In this document: piece after piece, positions 1 through 8,233 of the stretch
Layout of the letters: every line of letters begins with the position of its first letter
Numbering within the stretch: position 1 is the stretch's first letter
NCBI GenBank assembly: GCA_051920445.1
Contig: JBPPLN010000001.1
Coordinates: 434,001-498,000 of the forward strand
DNA from: CAG-177 sp003514385
GTDB taxonomy: Bacteria; Bacillota; Clostridia; Oscillospirales; Acutalibacteraceae
Direction: 5' to 3'
DNA length: 64,000 nucleotides
Position numbers and translations under genes: made by a program
The notes under the pieces: generated by a model
Told to the model about the DNA's origin: nothing
Seen by the model: the letters and a program-made list of their open reading frames with translations, nothing else
Database searches by the model: none

Positions 1-96
1 GACTTTAAAGCTCGTATAATTTTTCATTGACACTCCGCGCTCGGCACTGCATTCGAGCGAGAGGGCGTATTTTTCCAACGCTTCGATATTATTCAT
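1..96 (-). CDS. murB: MurB, UDP-N-acetylenolpyruvoylglucosamine reductase (N-terminal fragment)
   Basis: Only the first 32 codons lie in the window and the gene runs off the left edge. The fragment starts at ATG 96 behind a good ribosome binding site (GGAGATATT). It ends in the motif NYTSFKV, which in MurB immediately precedes the GGPAD part of the FAD-binding domain. MurB reduces UDP-GlcNAc-enolpyruvate to UDP-MurNAc in the cytoplasm during peptidoglycan precursor synthesis. It sits 38 bp downstream of glucokinase on the same strand, as in other Firmicutes where hprK and murB are close. The assignment rests on the short N-terminal motif plus context, so it is good but not certain. Confidence 0.8.
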   Translation of the reverse strand, partial: MNNIEALEKYALSLECSAERGVSMKNYTSFKV

Positions 97-134
97 AATA
101 TCTCCAATATGTCGGCCGCACTGGCGGCGTTTAT

Positions 135-1082
135 TTATCTGTCGAGCAGAGCGGCGCCGATGAGTCCGGCGTCGTTGCCGAGTTCGGCAGAGATTATCTG
201 AGTCTGAACCTTTGCATGGATGCTGTATCTCTCACGCTCGACCATCTTTCTCAGCGGAACGAGCAGGTTCTCTTTTTCATGGCCGATGCCGCCGCCGATG
301 CAGATCATATCGGGCTGAAGGGCATTGACGACATTCGTTATGCCGGCTGCGAGATAGAAAATATACTGATTGACGACTTTTTTAGCAGTCTCGTCGCCTG
401 CACGCATGGCATCAAAAGAAGTTCTGCCGTTGACGCGGCTGATATCGTTACCGACGAGATCCCACATAGCGGTATAGGGATCGTGGCGCATGGCATCTTT
501 AGTCTGGCGGATAAGCGCGGTGGCGGAAGAATAGCTCTCCCAGCAGCCTCTGCGTCCGCAGGTGCAGGGCTCGCCGTCCGCGACGATGACCATATGACCC
601 ATCTCGCCCGCGGCGTCGTTGACACCGGTGACGAGCTTGCCGTCTATGACAATACCGCTGCCGACTCCGGTTCCGAGAGTGATGGCGACAAAGCTGTTGA
701 CACCCTTGCCTGCGCCCGCCTTTGCTTCGCCGAGTGCGGCGCAGTTCGCGTCGTTGTCGAGATAGATAGTCTTCTTGAGTCTCGACTCAAGGATATCGCG
801 CGCGGGAACATTATCGAAAGCGAGGTTATTCGCATATTCGATAACGCCGTTCTTCTTGTTGACCGAGCCGGGGGTTCCGATACCTACGCTGACAACATCG
901 TTCATGGTGATGCCCGCATCTATAACAGCAGCCTCGACAGCCTTGGCAACATCCTCAAGAATAGCTTCCGCCGCGCGGGGGCAATTTGTCTTGAGCTTGC
1001 CTCTGCCGATGATTTTCATTTCTTCATTGATGACGCCGGCAACGATATTCGTGCCGCCGAGATCGACTCCTACTCTGTACAT
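135..1082 (-). CDS. glk: Glucokinase, ROK family
   Basis: This 315-residue enzyme phosphorylates glucose to glucose-6-phosphate with ATP. The N-terminal phosphate loop DLGGTN is at residues 7-12. The catalytic Asp is D111 in LDNDAN. LGTGVGSG lies at about 136-143, and the ROK zinc motif CTCGRRGC at 173-180 is paired with EMGH at 160-163. I chose ATG 1082 (MYRVGVDLGG) because it follows CTGGAGG. A longer reading upstream to 1151 would overlap the hprK stop and adds residues unlike the family. It lies 46 bp behind hprK, so carbon-catabolite sensing and glucose activation appear to be co-transcribed. Confidence 0.95.
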   Translation of the reverse strand: MYRVGVDLGGTNIVAGVINEEMKIIGRGKLKTNCPRAAEAILEDVAKAVEAAVIDAGITMNDVVSVGIGTPGSVNKKNGVIEYANNLAFDNVPARDILESRLKKTIYLDNDANCAALGEAKAGAGKGVNSFVAITLGTGVGSGIVIDGKLVTGVNDAAGEMGHMVIVADGEPCTCGRRGCWESYSSATALIRQTKDAMRHDPYTAMWDLVGNDISRVNGRTSFDAMRAGDETAKKVVNQYIFYLAAGITNVVNALQPDMICIGGGIGHEKENLLVPLRKMVERERYSIHAKVQTQIISAELGNDAGLIGAALLDR

Positions 1083-1128
1083 TTTTTTACCTCCAGATAG
1101 ACAGTTTCTCTCTCCCTGTCTTTTTATA

Positions 1129-2094
1129 TCAGAAATCATGCCAGACTTCAAGTTCCTTCTTCTCGGGAACTATATCATCCGTCATGCCGAGCGAATGCAG
1201 CAGCTCGCGCGCCGCATTATAGCCCATTTTCTTTTGCCTGTTATTCATCGCCGCCGCTTCGATTATTATCGAAAGATTTCGTCCGGGTTTGACCGGAACG
1301 ACGGTCAGCGGGATATTTATGCCGAGTATCTCGACATACTCGTTATCGAGGCCGAGGCGGTCATAGACCTTTTCGTTATCCCACGGCTCGAGCTGAACGA
1401 CCATATCGATTTTCTCGGTCATTTTGACAGCGCCCATACCGAATATTCTGCGGGCGTTTATTATGCCGACGCCGCGCAGCTCGATAAAGTGGCGTATATT
1501 ATCCGGTGCACTGCCGACGAGCGTTCTCGAAGAGACACGGCGAATCTCGACCGCGTCGTCCGCTATCAGTCGGTGACCGCGCTTTATAAGCTCAAGGGCA
1601 GTCTCGCTCTTGCCGACGCCGCTGTCACCGAGAATCAGGACACCCTCGCCGCTGACTTCGACAAGCACGCCGTGGCGCGTGATGCGCTGGGCGAGCTCGA
1701 CGCCCAGATATGATATAAGAGTTGACATACAGCCGGAAGTGGAATCCGGGCTTGTCAGGATCGGCACAGAATATTTCTGCGCATATTCGCGCAGCTTATC
1801 CGGGCACTCGAGCGAACGGGTGATAACGACGGCGACGGGCTCGGTCGCCATCAGCCGCTCCATGCTCGCCGCGGCGGCATCCTCATCGAGGCTCGAAATA
1901 TAGTTCATCTCGGCGAGGCCGAGGAACTGGATACGCTCGGCATCGAAATACGCGCTGTAGCCTGCGAGCATAAGCCCGGGGCGGTTGACATCCTGCGATG
2001 TGACATAGACATCCTCGACGGGCTTGGGCGCATAAAGTATCCCGAGTGAATTATCTTCCACTACTTTTTTGAGTGAAACGGAATATTTACCCAT
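1129..2094 (-). CDS. hprK: HPr kinase/phosphorylase
   Basis: Bifunctional sensor of carbon catabolite repression: it phosphorylates and dephosphorylates Ser46 of HPr (and of Crh where present) in response to glycolytic intermediates and phosphate. At 321 residues it has the usual length. The N-terminal domain covers about residues 1-130. The C-terminal kinase domain has H141, a Walker A GDSGVGKS at 156-163, acidic residues D179/D180, and the HprK signature around 205-220 (ELRGVGIINARRIFG). It is the first gene of an hprK-glk-murB unit behind a consensus promoter. The presence of HprK strongly supports a Firmicutes host. Confidence 0.96.
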   Translation of the reverse strand: MGKYSVSLKKVVEDNSLGILYAPKPVEDVYVTSQDVNRPGLMLAGYSAYFDAERIQFLGLAEMNYISSLDEDAAAASMERLMATEPVAVVITRSLECPDKLREYAQKYSVPILTSPDSTSGCMSTLISYLGVELAQRITRHGVLVEVSGEGVLILGDSGVGKSETALELIKRGHRLIADDAVEIRRVSSRTLVGSAPDNIRHFIELRGVGIINARRIFGMGAVKMTEKIDMVVQLEPWDNEKVYDRLGLDNEYVEILGINIPLTVVPVKPGRNLSIIIEAAAMNNRQKKMGYNAARELLHSLGMTDDIVPEKKELEVWHDF

Positions 2095-2146
2095 ACTTCT
2101 CTCCTGTAGTTCTCCAATTGAAGAAATGATAGTGCATACGGATTAT

Positions 2147-2175
2147 ATTATAATAGATTTGGGCAAAAGTTCCAA
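2147..2175 (-). promoter_or_regulatory. Sigma-A-type promoter of hprK-glk-murB
   Basis: Read on the minus strand, TTGGAA is followed 17 bp later by TATAAT, about 50 bp upstream of the hprK start. Consensus -10 and ideal spacing are visible directly; use in vivo is inferred. Confidence 0.7.
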
Positions 2176-2306
2176 TACCTTTTTGACTTTTTTTGAAGTT
2201 TTGGGAAGCTTTTTTTAATATTTTCAGCGGGACGGCAGAATGATTTGGAGAACGGGAAAAATGGAGCGGAGCAGAAGCGATATTGAAAAGATTTTGTTCC
2301 GCTCAT

Positions 2307-2343
2307 GCGGCATCGTGTCATCGAGGTCGCCGCGCCATACAAA
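2307..2343. repeat. Degenerate copy of intergenic repeat family A
   Basis: The stretch GCGGCATCGTGTCATCGAGG followed by TCGCCGCGCCATACAAA matches the family A repeats at 33213, 40391, 48938, 49291 and 55848, with several substitutions. It lies in the roughly 325-bp gap between mazF and hprK. That gap otherwise holds only the hprK promoter and the mazF terminator. Confidence 0.65.
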
Positions 2344-2378
2344 GGCTGATTAATTTATTTGGTTCACAGAGAAAGCGA

Positions 2379-2403
2379 GCCGGAAGAGAAGCTCTCTCCC
2401 GGC
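2379..2403 (-). terminator. Hairpin downstream of mazF
   Basis: On the minus strand GCCGGGAGAGA pairs with TCTCTTCCGGC around a short loop, just after the mazF stop. The following T-run is weak, so termination may be partial. Confidence 0.5.
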
Positions 2404-2420
2404 CGATATCCGTTTCTATG

Positions 2421-2777
2421 TTAGACGTCCGTTTCTCTGATTCCGAGGCTGACGGAAAGAGCCTGATCCACCCTGCCCATATCCGCACCGCCGAGCGCGC
2501 CCATTTTTTCCTTAAGACGCTTTTTGTCGAGCGTGCGCACCTGTTCGAGCAGGACTATCGAATCCTTGGCAAGTCCGCAGCCGTCCGCATTGACTCTTAT
2601 ATGAGTGGGAAGGTTGGTCTTATACTTCTGGCTGGTTATCGCCGCGGCTATGACCGTCGGGCTGAAGCGATTGCCGACATCGTTCTGAACTATCAGCACG
2701 GGTCTTATCCCGCCCTGCTCTGAGCCGACGACGGGACTCAGATCAGCGTAGTATATATCTCCCCGTTTTACTGTCAT
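2421..2777 (-). CDS. ndoA: MazF/EndoA-type mRNA interferase
   Basis: 118-residue PemK/MazF ribonuclease closely resembling Bacillus subtilis EndoA/NdoA, which cleaves single-stranded mRNA at short U-rich motifs. The N-terminal block RGDIYYADLSPVVGSEQGG is typical. The two catalytic residues of the EndoA family are in register: R25 in GGIRPV and T48 in AAAITSQ. Start at ATG 2777 follows GGAGAGTG. The usual partner antitoxin gene (MazE/EndoAI) and alr are not next to it. Upstream on the same strand is a lipoprotein gene and then nnr, with 123 bp lacking any coding sequence between. Activity is therefore likely but its control is unexplained. Confidence 0.93.
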   Translation of the reverse strand: MTVKRGDIYYADLSPVVGSEQGGIRPVLIVQNDVGNRFSPTVIAAAITSQKYKTNLPTHIRVNADGCGLAKDSIVLLEQVRTLDKKRLKEKMGALGGADMGRVDQALSVSLGIRETDV

Positions 2778-2900
2778 TTTTAATCACTCTCCGTTTTTAT
2801 TGTCCGGCAAGAGTATTTTTGCCTGACAAAAGCGCGATTAAACATTAACTTGTTATTCGGGGAGCAAAAATTTCAAGTCAGTCCATTATATGTCCTGTTT

Positions 2901-3425
2901 TTATTTGGGTGAGACATTGCGAAACTCCGCAGTCAGCAGGGCTTTCGGTATTTCGAGGCTCTGCGGCAAGCCGTTATCGCCGCGGCGCAGGGTGAAATCC
3001 ACGCCCGAGACGGTGCCTTTCGTCTCCCATGCGTCGCCCGTATGTACGGTCTGTGTATTCGCCGTGTCGGACGAAGTTTTGAGCGTTTTTGTTATCAGCT
3101 CGCCCACCCCGCTCTGCGGCAGGGATGAGAGATCCGCAGAAAAAGTCAGATTGCCGTAGCTGAATGTGCAGGTCGAGCCGCTGAGCTTCACTTTCAATCC
3201 GCGAACGGTTGCCGGGGATGTGAACTCAAGCTGAGCTTCGGTGAGCGAAGTCTGATCGTACTTTGCCTCATACTCGCGCTCGCCGTTTATGATATACAAA
3301 TCGGCTGTGAACGCAGTCGGGATATCCGGCGGCCGGTCTTTGCTGTTTTTCAAAGGTACGTTTTTGCATCCGAGAAGAGACAAAACAAGCAGCAAGCTTA
3401 AGATAAACGGAAAAATTCGTTTCAA
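2901..3425 (-). CDS. Putative lipoprotein, unknown function
   Basis: 174 residues beginning at a TTG (3425) preceded by GGAGTG. The longer in-frame extension to 3527 would run into nnr and has no signal sequence at its start. The chosen N-terminus is a classic lipoprotein signal: two basic residues, a hydrophobic stretch and the lipobox LSLLGC with lipidated Cys20. The mature part alternates polar beta strands and is rich in Thr, Ser and Lys, suggesting a secreted beta-rich fold, perhaps LolA-like. That last point is only an impression from the pattern. It sits 20 bp behind nnr and 123 bp ahead of mazF, so it is probably co-transcribed with both. Confidence 0.75.
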   Translation of the reverse strand: MKRIFPFILSLLLVLSLLGCKNVPLKNSKDRPPDIPTAFTADLYIINGEREYEAKYDQTSLTEAQLEFTSPATVRGLKVKLSGSTCTFSYGNLTFSADLSSLPQSGVGELITKTLKTSSDTANTQTVHTGDAWETKGTVSGVDFTLRRGDNGLPQSLEIPKALLTAEFRNVSPK

Positions 3426-3445
3426 GCTATCACTCCAATTGCCCG

Positions 3446-4993
3446 TTACCTCTCCATGGTTCGCAGCACGCGCGGCAGAGCGGCTATGCAGTCGGAGGCG
3501 AGCATCGACGAGAGCGACAGTTCGCACGCCGCGGCATCTCCGGCGGCACCGTGGATATATGCGCCGAGCACCGCCGCGTCAAACGGATACACGCCCTGAG
3601 CGAGGAGCGCGAGAATGATGCCCGAGAGCATATCTCCGCTGCCGCCCTTTGCCATACCCTGATTGCCGGTGACGTTGATATACGCGTCACGCCTGCCCGC
3701 GCCGGCTATTACCGTGCTCGCGCCCTTGAGCAGGAGCACAACGCCGTATTCATCGGCGAAGCGGCGGGCGACATTCACCCGGTCGCGCTCGATATCTGCG
3801 ATACTCATGCCGGTAAGGCGGGACATCTCGCCGGGGTGCGGAGTGAGGATAACGGGAGCTTTGATATTTTTCAGTATATCTATATTTGCGGCGAGCGCAT
3901 TTATGCCGTCAGCGTCTATAATCATGGGCTTTGTGCAGTTCTGCACGAGCGCCGAGACGAGTTCTTTCGTATGGAGATTGAGCCCAAGACCGCATCCTAC
4001 GAGCACAGCCGAGGATTTTTCAGCCTGCTCGAGCAGCGCGGGTATCGCGCCGGACGAGAATGTTCCCGCCTCGTTTGACGGCAGGGGCAAAAGCAATGAT
4101 TCCGTGAGCTTCGGGGCTATCGCGTTATAGGCGGCATCGGGAAACGCGGCAGTTACAAGACCCGCTCCGCATCTAAGCGCCGACGAGGCGGCAAGCACCG
4201 CCGCGCCCTGCATATTGCGGCTGCCGCAGATGCTCAAAGCGCGCCCGAATGTGCCTTTATTCGCCATAAGGTCGCGGCGCGGGAATATCTTTTTCGCCTG
4301 GGCGGGAGTGAGCACGGCGAGGGTATCGTCCTCAATGCCGTCAATTATATCGTCATCGATGCCTATTGCGACGGTTATTATTTCGCCGCAGAGCACGCGC
4401 GCGGGTTTTAATATGTGGACGGGCTTCATGCACGACACGGCTATTGTGATATCCGCTTTTATGCAGCTGCCCGGCACATCGCCGTTGTTGCTTTCGAGTC
4501 CGCTCGGGACATCGATTGAAACGACTTTTGCGGGCGAAGCGTTGACAGCCTCAAAGACCGCTCTCACCCGCTCGTCCTCTCTGTATTTATAGCCCGTGCC
4601 GAACACGGCATCGACTATCACGGCAGCAGATTCGATTGAATTTTTAGCGTTTTCCTCTCCCCAGAAGAACTCCGGGACAAGCCCTGTTTCGACAGCCTTT
4701 TCGCGCATAAGTATCGAGTCCTCGGCGGTAGGCTCGCCAAATGCCTCGACAACGGCAGCATTGAAGCCTGCGAGGGCGAGCTTGCGAGCGATAACAAAGC
4801 CATCGCCGCCGTTTTTGCCCTTTCCGCAGAGGACGCATATGAGCCCGCGCGACTGCTCAAGAGAGGCAAAGCGCTCTCTTATCTCCCTTGCGCAAGCGCT
4901 GCCGGCGTTTTCCATAAGGCGCGTAAAGCTCATTCCCCTGTTTACCTGTGCCTGCTCCGCAGAGAACATCTGCGATGAAGTCAGAACTTTCAT
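3446..4993 (-). CDS. nnr: Bifunctional NAD(P)H-hydrate epimerase / ADP-dependent NAD(P)H-hydrate dehydratase
   Basis: 515-residue fusion of the two NAD(P)HX repair enzymes, which restore damaged hydrated NADH/NADPH in the cytoplasm. The N-terminal YjeF_N epimerase domain (about 1-215) carries GKGKNGGDG at 57-65. The C-terminal ribokinase-like dehydratase domain (about 230-510) carries GGSGDMLSG near residue 450 and an NQGMAKGG stretch before it. ATG 4993 follows GTGGAGG. It is the first gene of a run with the lipoprotein and mazF. Related Firmicutes often have acpS or alr beside nnr; neither is here. Confidence 0.95.
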   Translation of the reverse strand: MKVLTSSQMFSAEQAQVNRGMSFTRLMENAGSACAREIRERFASLEQSRGLICVLCGKGKNGGDGFVIARKLALAGFNAAVVEAFGEPTAEDSILMREKAVETGLVPEFFWGEENAKNSIESAAVIVDAVFGTGYKYREDERVRAVFEAVNASPAKVVSIDVPSGLESNNGDVPGSCIKADITIAVSCMKPVHILKPARVLCGEIITVAIGIDDDIIDGIEDDTLAVLTPAQAKKIFPRRDLMANKGTFGRALSICGSRNMQGAAVLAASSALRCGAGLVTAAFPDAAYNAIAPKLTESLLLPLPSNEAGTFSSGAIPALLEQAEKSSAVLVGCGLGLNLHTKELVSALVQNCTKPMIIDADGINALAANIDILKNIKAPVILTPHPGEMSRLTGMSIADIERDRVNVARRFADEYGVVLLLKGASTVIAGAGRRDAYINVTGNQGMAKGGSGDMLSGIILALLAQGVYPFDAAVLGAYIHGAAGDAAACELSLSSMLASDCIAALPRVLRTMER

Positions 4994-5092
4994 TTTGCCG
5001 CCTCCACATATGCTTTTTCATAACGCTCACTGCGGGTATTCCGCGCGAAGATAAAACAAATATCCATAATATTCCTCACTTTTATAAAACAA

Positions 5093-5115
5093 GGGACTGC
5101 CGCGCGGACAGTCCC
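5093..5115 (-). terminator. Rho-independent terminator of the ClpE-like gene
   Basis: GGGACTG pairs with CAGTCCC around a GC-rich 9-nt loop, followed on the minus strand by TTGTTTTAT, immediately after the clpE stop codon. Confidence 0.85.
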
Positions 5116-5121
5116 ATATTA

Positions 5122-7461
5122 TCATTTTGCGTCGATAACTACTTTTCCGTCCTCGACAAGAGCGCGGACTTCGCTCAGCGGAGACGAAGCGTGGTCAACA
5201 ATAGCGTTGGCTATCTTATCCTCGACCTGCCGCCTGATATTGTTTCTCAGGTCGCGCGCTCCGCGCAGACCGCCCTCGGACATCGAGGCGATAAGCTTCG
5301 GCACGCTTTCATCCCATGAGAACGCGATGCCCTTGTCGCGCAGAGGCTCGACAAGCTCGGTGAGCATGAGATTCGATATCTGCTCAAGATTCTCCGGGGT
5401 CAGGTCGTTGAAGACGACTATCTCGTCAACTCTGCCGATAAACTCCGGGCGCAGGAACTCTCTGAGTGCCTTGAGCGCCTTTTCTTTATTGGCGTCGTTC
5501 TGATTCTTCGCAAAGCCCATGACTCCCTCACGGCGTTCGCTGCCGGCGTTGGAGGTCATGATGATTATCGTGTTTTCAAAGCTCACGGTTCTGCCCTGCG
5601 CATCGGTTATTCTGCCCTCGTCAAGTATCTGGAGCAGGATGTTCATAACATCGGGATGCGCTTTCTCTATCTCGTCGAAGAGTATAACAGAGTAGGGCTT
5701 TCTGCGGACTTTTTCGGTCAGCTGACCCGCCTCGTCATAGCCGACATAGCCGGGCGGCGAGCCGATGATACGCGAGACGGAGTGCTTCTCCATGAACTCA
5801 GACATATCAAGGCGGATAAGCGTCTCGGGAGTGTTGAACAGCTCCTGAGAGAGCAATTTTACAAGCTCGGTCTTGCCGACTCCGGTCGGTCCGACGAAGA
5901 TAAACGACGACGGGCGGCGGCGCGGATTAATCTGCACTCTGCCGCGTTTTATCGCGGCGCAGACGAGTTCAACTGCCTCATCCTGACCGATAAGCTTCGC
6001 TTTGAGGTGCTGTTCCATATCGGCAAGGCGGGTAAGGTCGCTCTCCATTATCTTATTTGCGGGTATGCCTGTCCAGAGCTGGATAACTCTGGCGATGTCG
6101 CTCTCAGTCACCGCATTGTCGGCGGCGAGAGGCTTCAGCGCTTCGATGTCTTTCTCTTTGGCGGCGATACTGCTTTTGACTTTGAGCAGTCCCTCGTAAT
6201 CGGTGTTCTCGGTCTCCTCCATCATCGCCTGCTGGCGGTCGTTGAGGAGCTTGAGGTCGTCCTCGGCGGTCTCAAGGTCGCTTATGCTCTTGTTTCTGAG
6301 GTTCGCGCAAGTGCATGCCTCATCGAGCAGGTCGATAGCCTTATCGGGCAGGAAGCGGTCATTTATATAGCGCTCAGAGAGCACAACCGCTCTGTGGACG
6401 AGCGAGTCGCTTATAGTGACCTTGTGGAAATTTTCGTAATAGTCCTTGATGCCGACGAGCATCTGATAGGTCTCCTCTATCGACGGCTCCTCGACTTTTA
6501 TCGGCTGAAGGCGGCGCTCAAGGGCGGCATCCTTCTCGATATATTTTCTGTATTCGGTGAAGGTCGTTGCGCCGATTATCTGTATCTCGCCTCTCGAAAG
6601 GGCGGGCTTCAGAATATTCGCGGCGTTCATCGAGCCCTCCGCATCGCCTGTGCCGACGAGGTTATGCACCTCATCGATGAACAGGATTATATTGCCCTCT
6701 TTTTTGACCTCATCTATAAGACCCTTTATGCGGCTCTCAAACTGGCCTCTGAACTGAGTGCCGGCGACAAGAGCGGTGAGGTCGAGCAGGTGTATCTCTT
6801 TTTTGGCGAGCTTCGCGGGAACTTCGCCGTTTGCTATGCGCAGGGCAAGTCCCTCGGCTATAGCGGTCTTGCCGACGCCGGGTTCGCCGATAAGGCAGGG
6901 GTTGTTCTTCGAGCGGCGGCAGAGAATCTGCACCGCGCGGTAAATCTCGTTATCGCGTCCGATGATGCGGTCTATTTTACCCTCGCGGGCTTTTTCGGTA
7001 AGATCCGTGCAATAGAGCGAGAGGAACTTTCTCCCCTTTTTCTTCTTGCCTTTTTTCTTTTCGCCCGGACCCTTGGCGTTGATAACGGGGATGCCAAACG
7101 GACCGACCTGGGGTTTGTTATCGTCGCTGTCGCCCTCGTCGATTTCATCCTCGCCGTCGGAGTCCTCGTCCTCTTCATCATCGTCCTGCTCGGACTGGTT
7201 CATGAAAGGAAGAGTTCCCGCGCCGCCGGGCATGAAGCCTGTTCCGTCCTCGCCGAACAGCTCATCGAACTGGTCGCTGACGGAATCTACCTCGTCCTCC
7301 GAGATGCCCATGCTCTCCATTATCTGTTTTATGGGACCTATATTCATTTCCATGGCGCATTTCATGCAGAGTCCTTCCTGCTTGGTCTCGTTGCCCTCGA
7401 CCTTGGTTATGAAGAACATTGCAGGGCGTTTGCCGCACCTGGAACACATCATCTTTTTCAT
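5122..7461 (-). CDS. clpE: ClpC/ClpE-type AAA+ unfoldase with N-terminal zinc finger
   Basis: 779-residue Hsp100 ATPase expected to unfold substrates for ClpP. The N-terminus has two CxxC pairs (C6/C9 and C32/C35), as in ClpE and McsA, instead of the double Clp_N repeat of ClpC. Residues about 90-115 are almost purely acidic and 133-145 almost purely lysine, forming an unusual charged linker. The first AAA+ module has Walker A GEPGVGKT at 192-199 and LFIDEVHNLVG; the second has GPTGVGKT near 527 and ILFDEIEKAHPD. GVMGF in the second module is where the ClpP-docking loop is expected. Start ATG follows CGGAG. No ctsR, mcsA or mcsB is adjacent. ClpE is favoured over ClpC on the zinc finger. Confidence 0.85.
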   Translation of the reverse strand: MKKMMCSRCGKRPAMFFITKVEGNETKQEGLCMKCAMEMNIGPIKQIMESMGISEDEVDSVSDQFDELFGEDGTGFMPGGAGTLPFMNQSEQDDDEEDEDSDGEDEIDEGDSDDNKPQVGPFGIPVINAKGPGEKKKGKKKKGRKFLSLYCTDLTEKAREGKIDRIIGRDNEIYRAVQILCRRSKNNPCLIGEPGVGKTAIAEGLALRIANGEVPAKLAKKEIHLLDLTALVAGTQFRGQFESRIKGLIDEVKKEGNIILFIDEVHNLVGTGDAEGSMNAANILKPALSRGEIQIIGATTFTEYRKYIEKDAALERRLQPIKVEEPSIEETYQMLVGIKDYYENFHKVTISDSLVHRAVVLSERYINDRFLPDKAIDLLDEACTCANLRNKSISDLETAEDDLKLLNDRQQAMMEETENTDYEGLLKVKSSIAAKEKDIEALKPLAADNAVTESDIARVIQLWTGIPANKIMESDLTRLADMEQHLKAKLIGQDEAVELVCAAIKRGRVQINPRRRPSSFIFVGPTGVGKTELVKLLSQELFNTPETLIRLDMSEFMEKHSVSRIIGSPPGYVGYDEAGQLTEKVRRKPYSVILFDEIEKAHPDVMNILLQILDEGRITDAQGRTVSFENTIIIMTSNAGSERREGVMGFAKNQNDANKEKALKALREFLRPEFIGRVDEIVVFNDLTPENLEQISNLMLTELVEPLRDKGIAFSWDESVPKLIASMSEGGLRGARDLRNNIRRQVEDKIANAIVDHASSPLSEVRALVEDGKVVIDAK

Positions 7462-7551
7462 TTAAATAATCTCCGGGATTCTGATTTGACTTTTATCGGA
7501 GCGCATATGATTAAACACCGCTGACACAGTTCATTTGCGGATTCCGATTGT

Positions 7552-8187
7552 TTATTTTTTGCCCTTTGCTTCCATTCTGCTTTGGTGCTTTTCTTTCACC
7601 TGTCTGTAGGTCGCGGGCATATAGCTTGCGAAAGCAACTATAGTAAGTATTGCCGAAATTATGACAAGTACCATGAGAACGGGGTCGGGCAGAGTCCAAT
7701 AATTTCTGAACGCGCCGATCTCGGGGCCGAAGCCGATTATGACGAGCATAACAAGATAGAACACGAAGGTTGCGACCTTGCCGTATATCTCGGCCGCGCC
7801 GGGCTTGATGCCGCAGGCTATCATTATAGCTCCGCCGATAACCATGACTGCCTCTTTGGCGAGGAACACGAGGAATACCCAGCTGAAAGCGACCATCAGC
7901 TGATCGTTGCAGCTGCGGAAAGCTATGTAGAGCATAACTGCGATCGTTATCTGAGTCAGCTTATCTGCGACGGGATCGAGTATCTTGCCGAGCTCGCTGA
8001 CCTGATTGAAGCGGCGGGCGATTTTTCCGTCGAGGAAATCGCTGATGCCGGAAAGCGCGAGCATGAGCACTGCCCAGCCGATATGGCCTTTATAATAGAG
8101 CACGGCGAATGCGGGTATAAGAAAGATTCTTATAAGCGAGAGCAGATTCGGGACAGTCAGACAGCCCTTAAACAGATTTTTTACCAT
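7552..8187 (-). CDS. pgsA: CDP-diacylglycerol-glycerol-3-phosphate 3-phosphatidyltransferase
   Basis: 211-residue integral membrane enzyme that makes phosphatidylglycerolphosphate, the committed step to phosphatidylglycerol and cardiolipin. The CDP-alcohol phosphotransferase motif DG(x2)AR(x8)G(x3)D(x3)D is complete in the stretch from DFLDGKIARR to GKILDPVADK. Several hydrophobic segments follow. I use ATG 8187 (MVKNLF), which follows GAGGAGG, rather than a start 15 nt upstream. It is downstream of cvpA by about 46 bp on the same strand. Other CDP-alcohol transferases share the motif, but length and the genomic setting fit PgsA best. Confidence 0.88.
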   Translation of the reverse strand: MVKNLFKGCLTVPNLLSLIRIFLIPAFAVLYYKGHIGWAVLMLALSGISDFLDGKIARRFNQVSELGKILDPVADKLTQITIAVMLYIAFRSCNDQLMVAFSWVFLVFLAKEAVMVIGGAIMIACGIKPGAAEIYGKVATFVFYLVMLVIIGFGPEIGAFRNYWTLPDPVLMVLVIISAILTIVAFASYMPATYRQVKEKHQSRMEAKGKK

Positions 8188-8233
8188 AGTTATCCTCCTC
8201 AAATATGTTCCTCCCTGTGCGGGGACGGAAATA

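Noticed and set aside
216..1100. Long plus-strand open frame opposite glucokinase
   Set aside because: Antisense shadow of a clearly conserved gene in a GC-rich genome; no start signal or domain.
5656..7524. 622-codon plus-strand frame opposite the ClpE-like gene
   Set aside because: Antisense shadow; composition mirrors the complement of the conserved AAA+ motifs.
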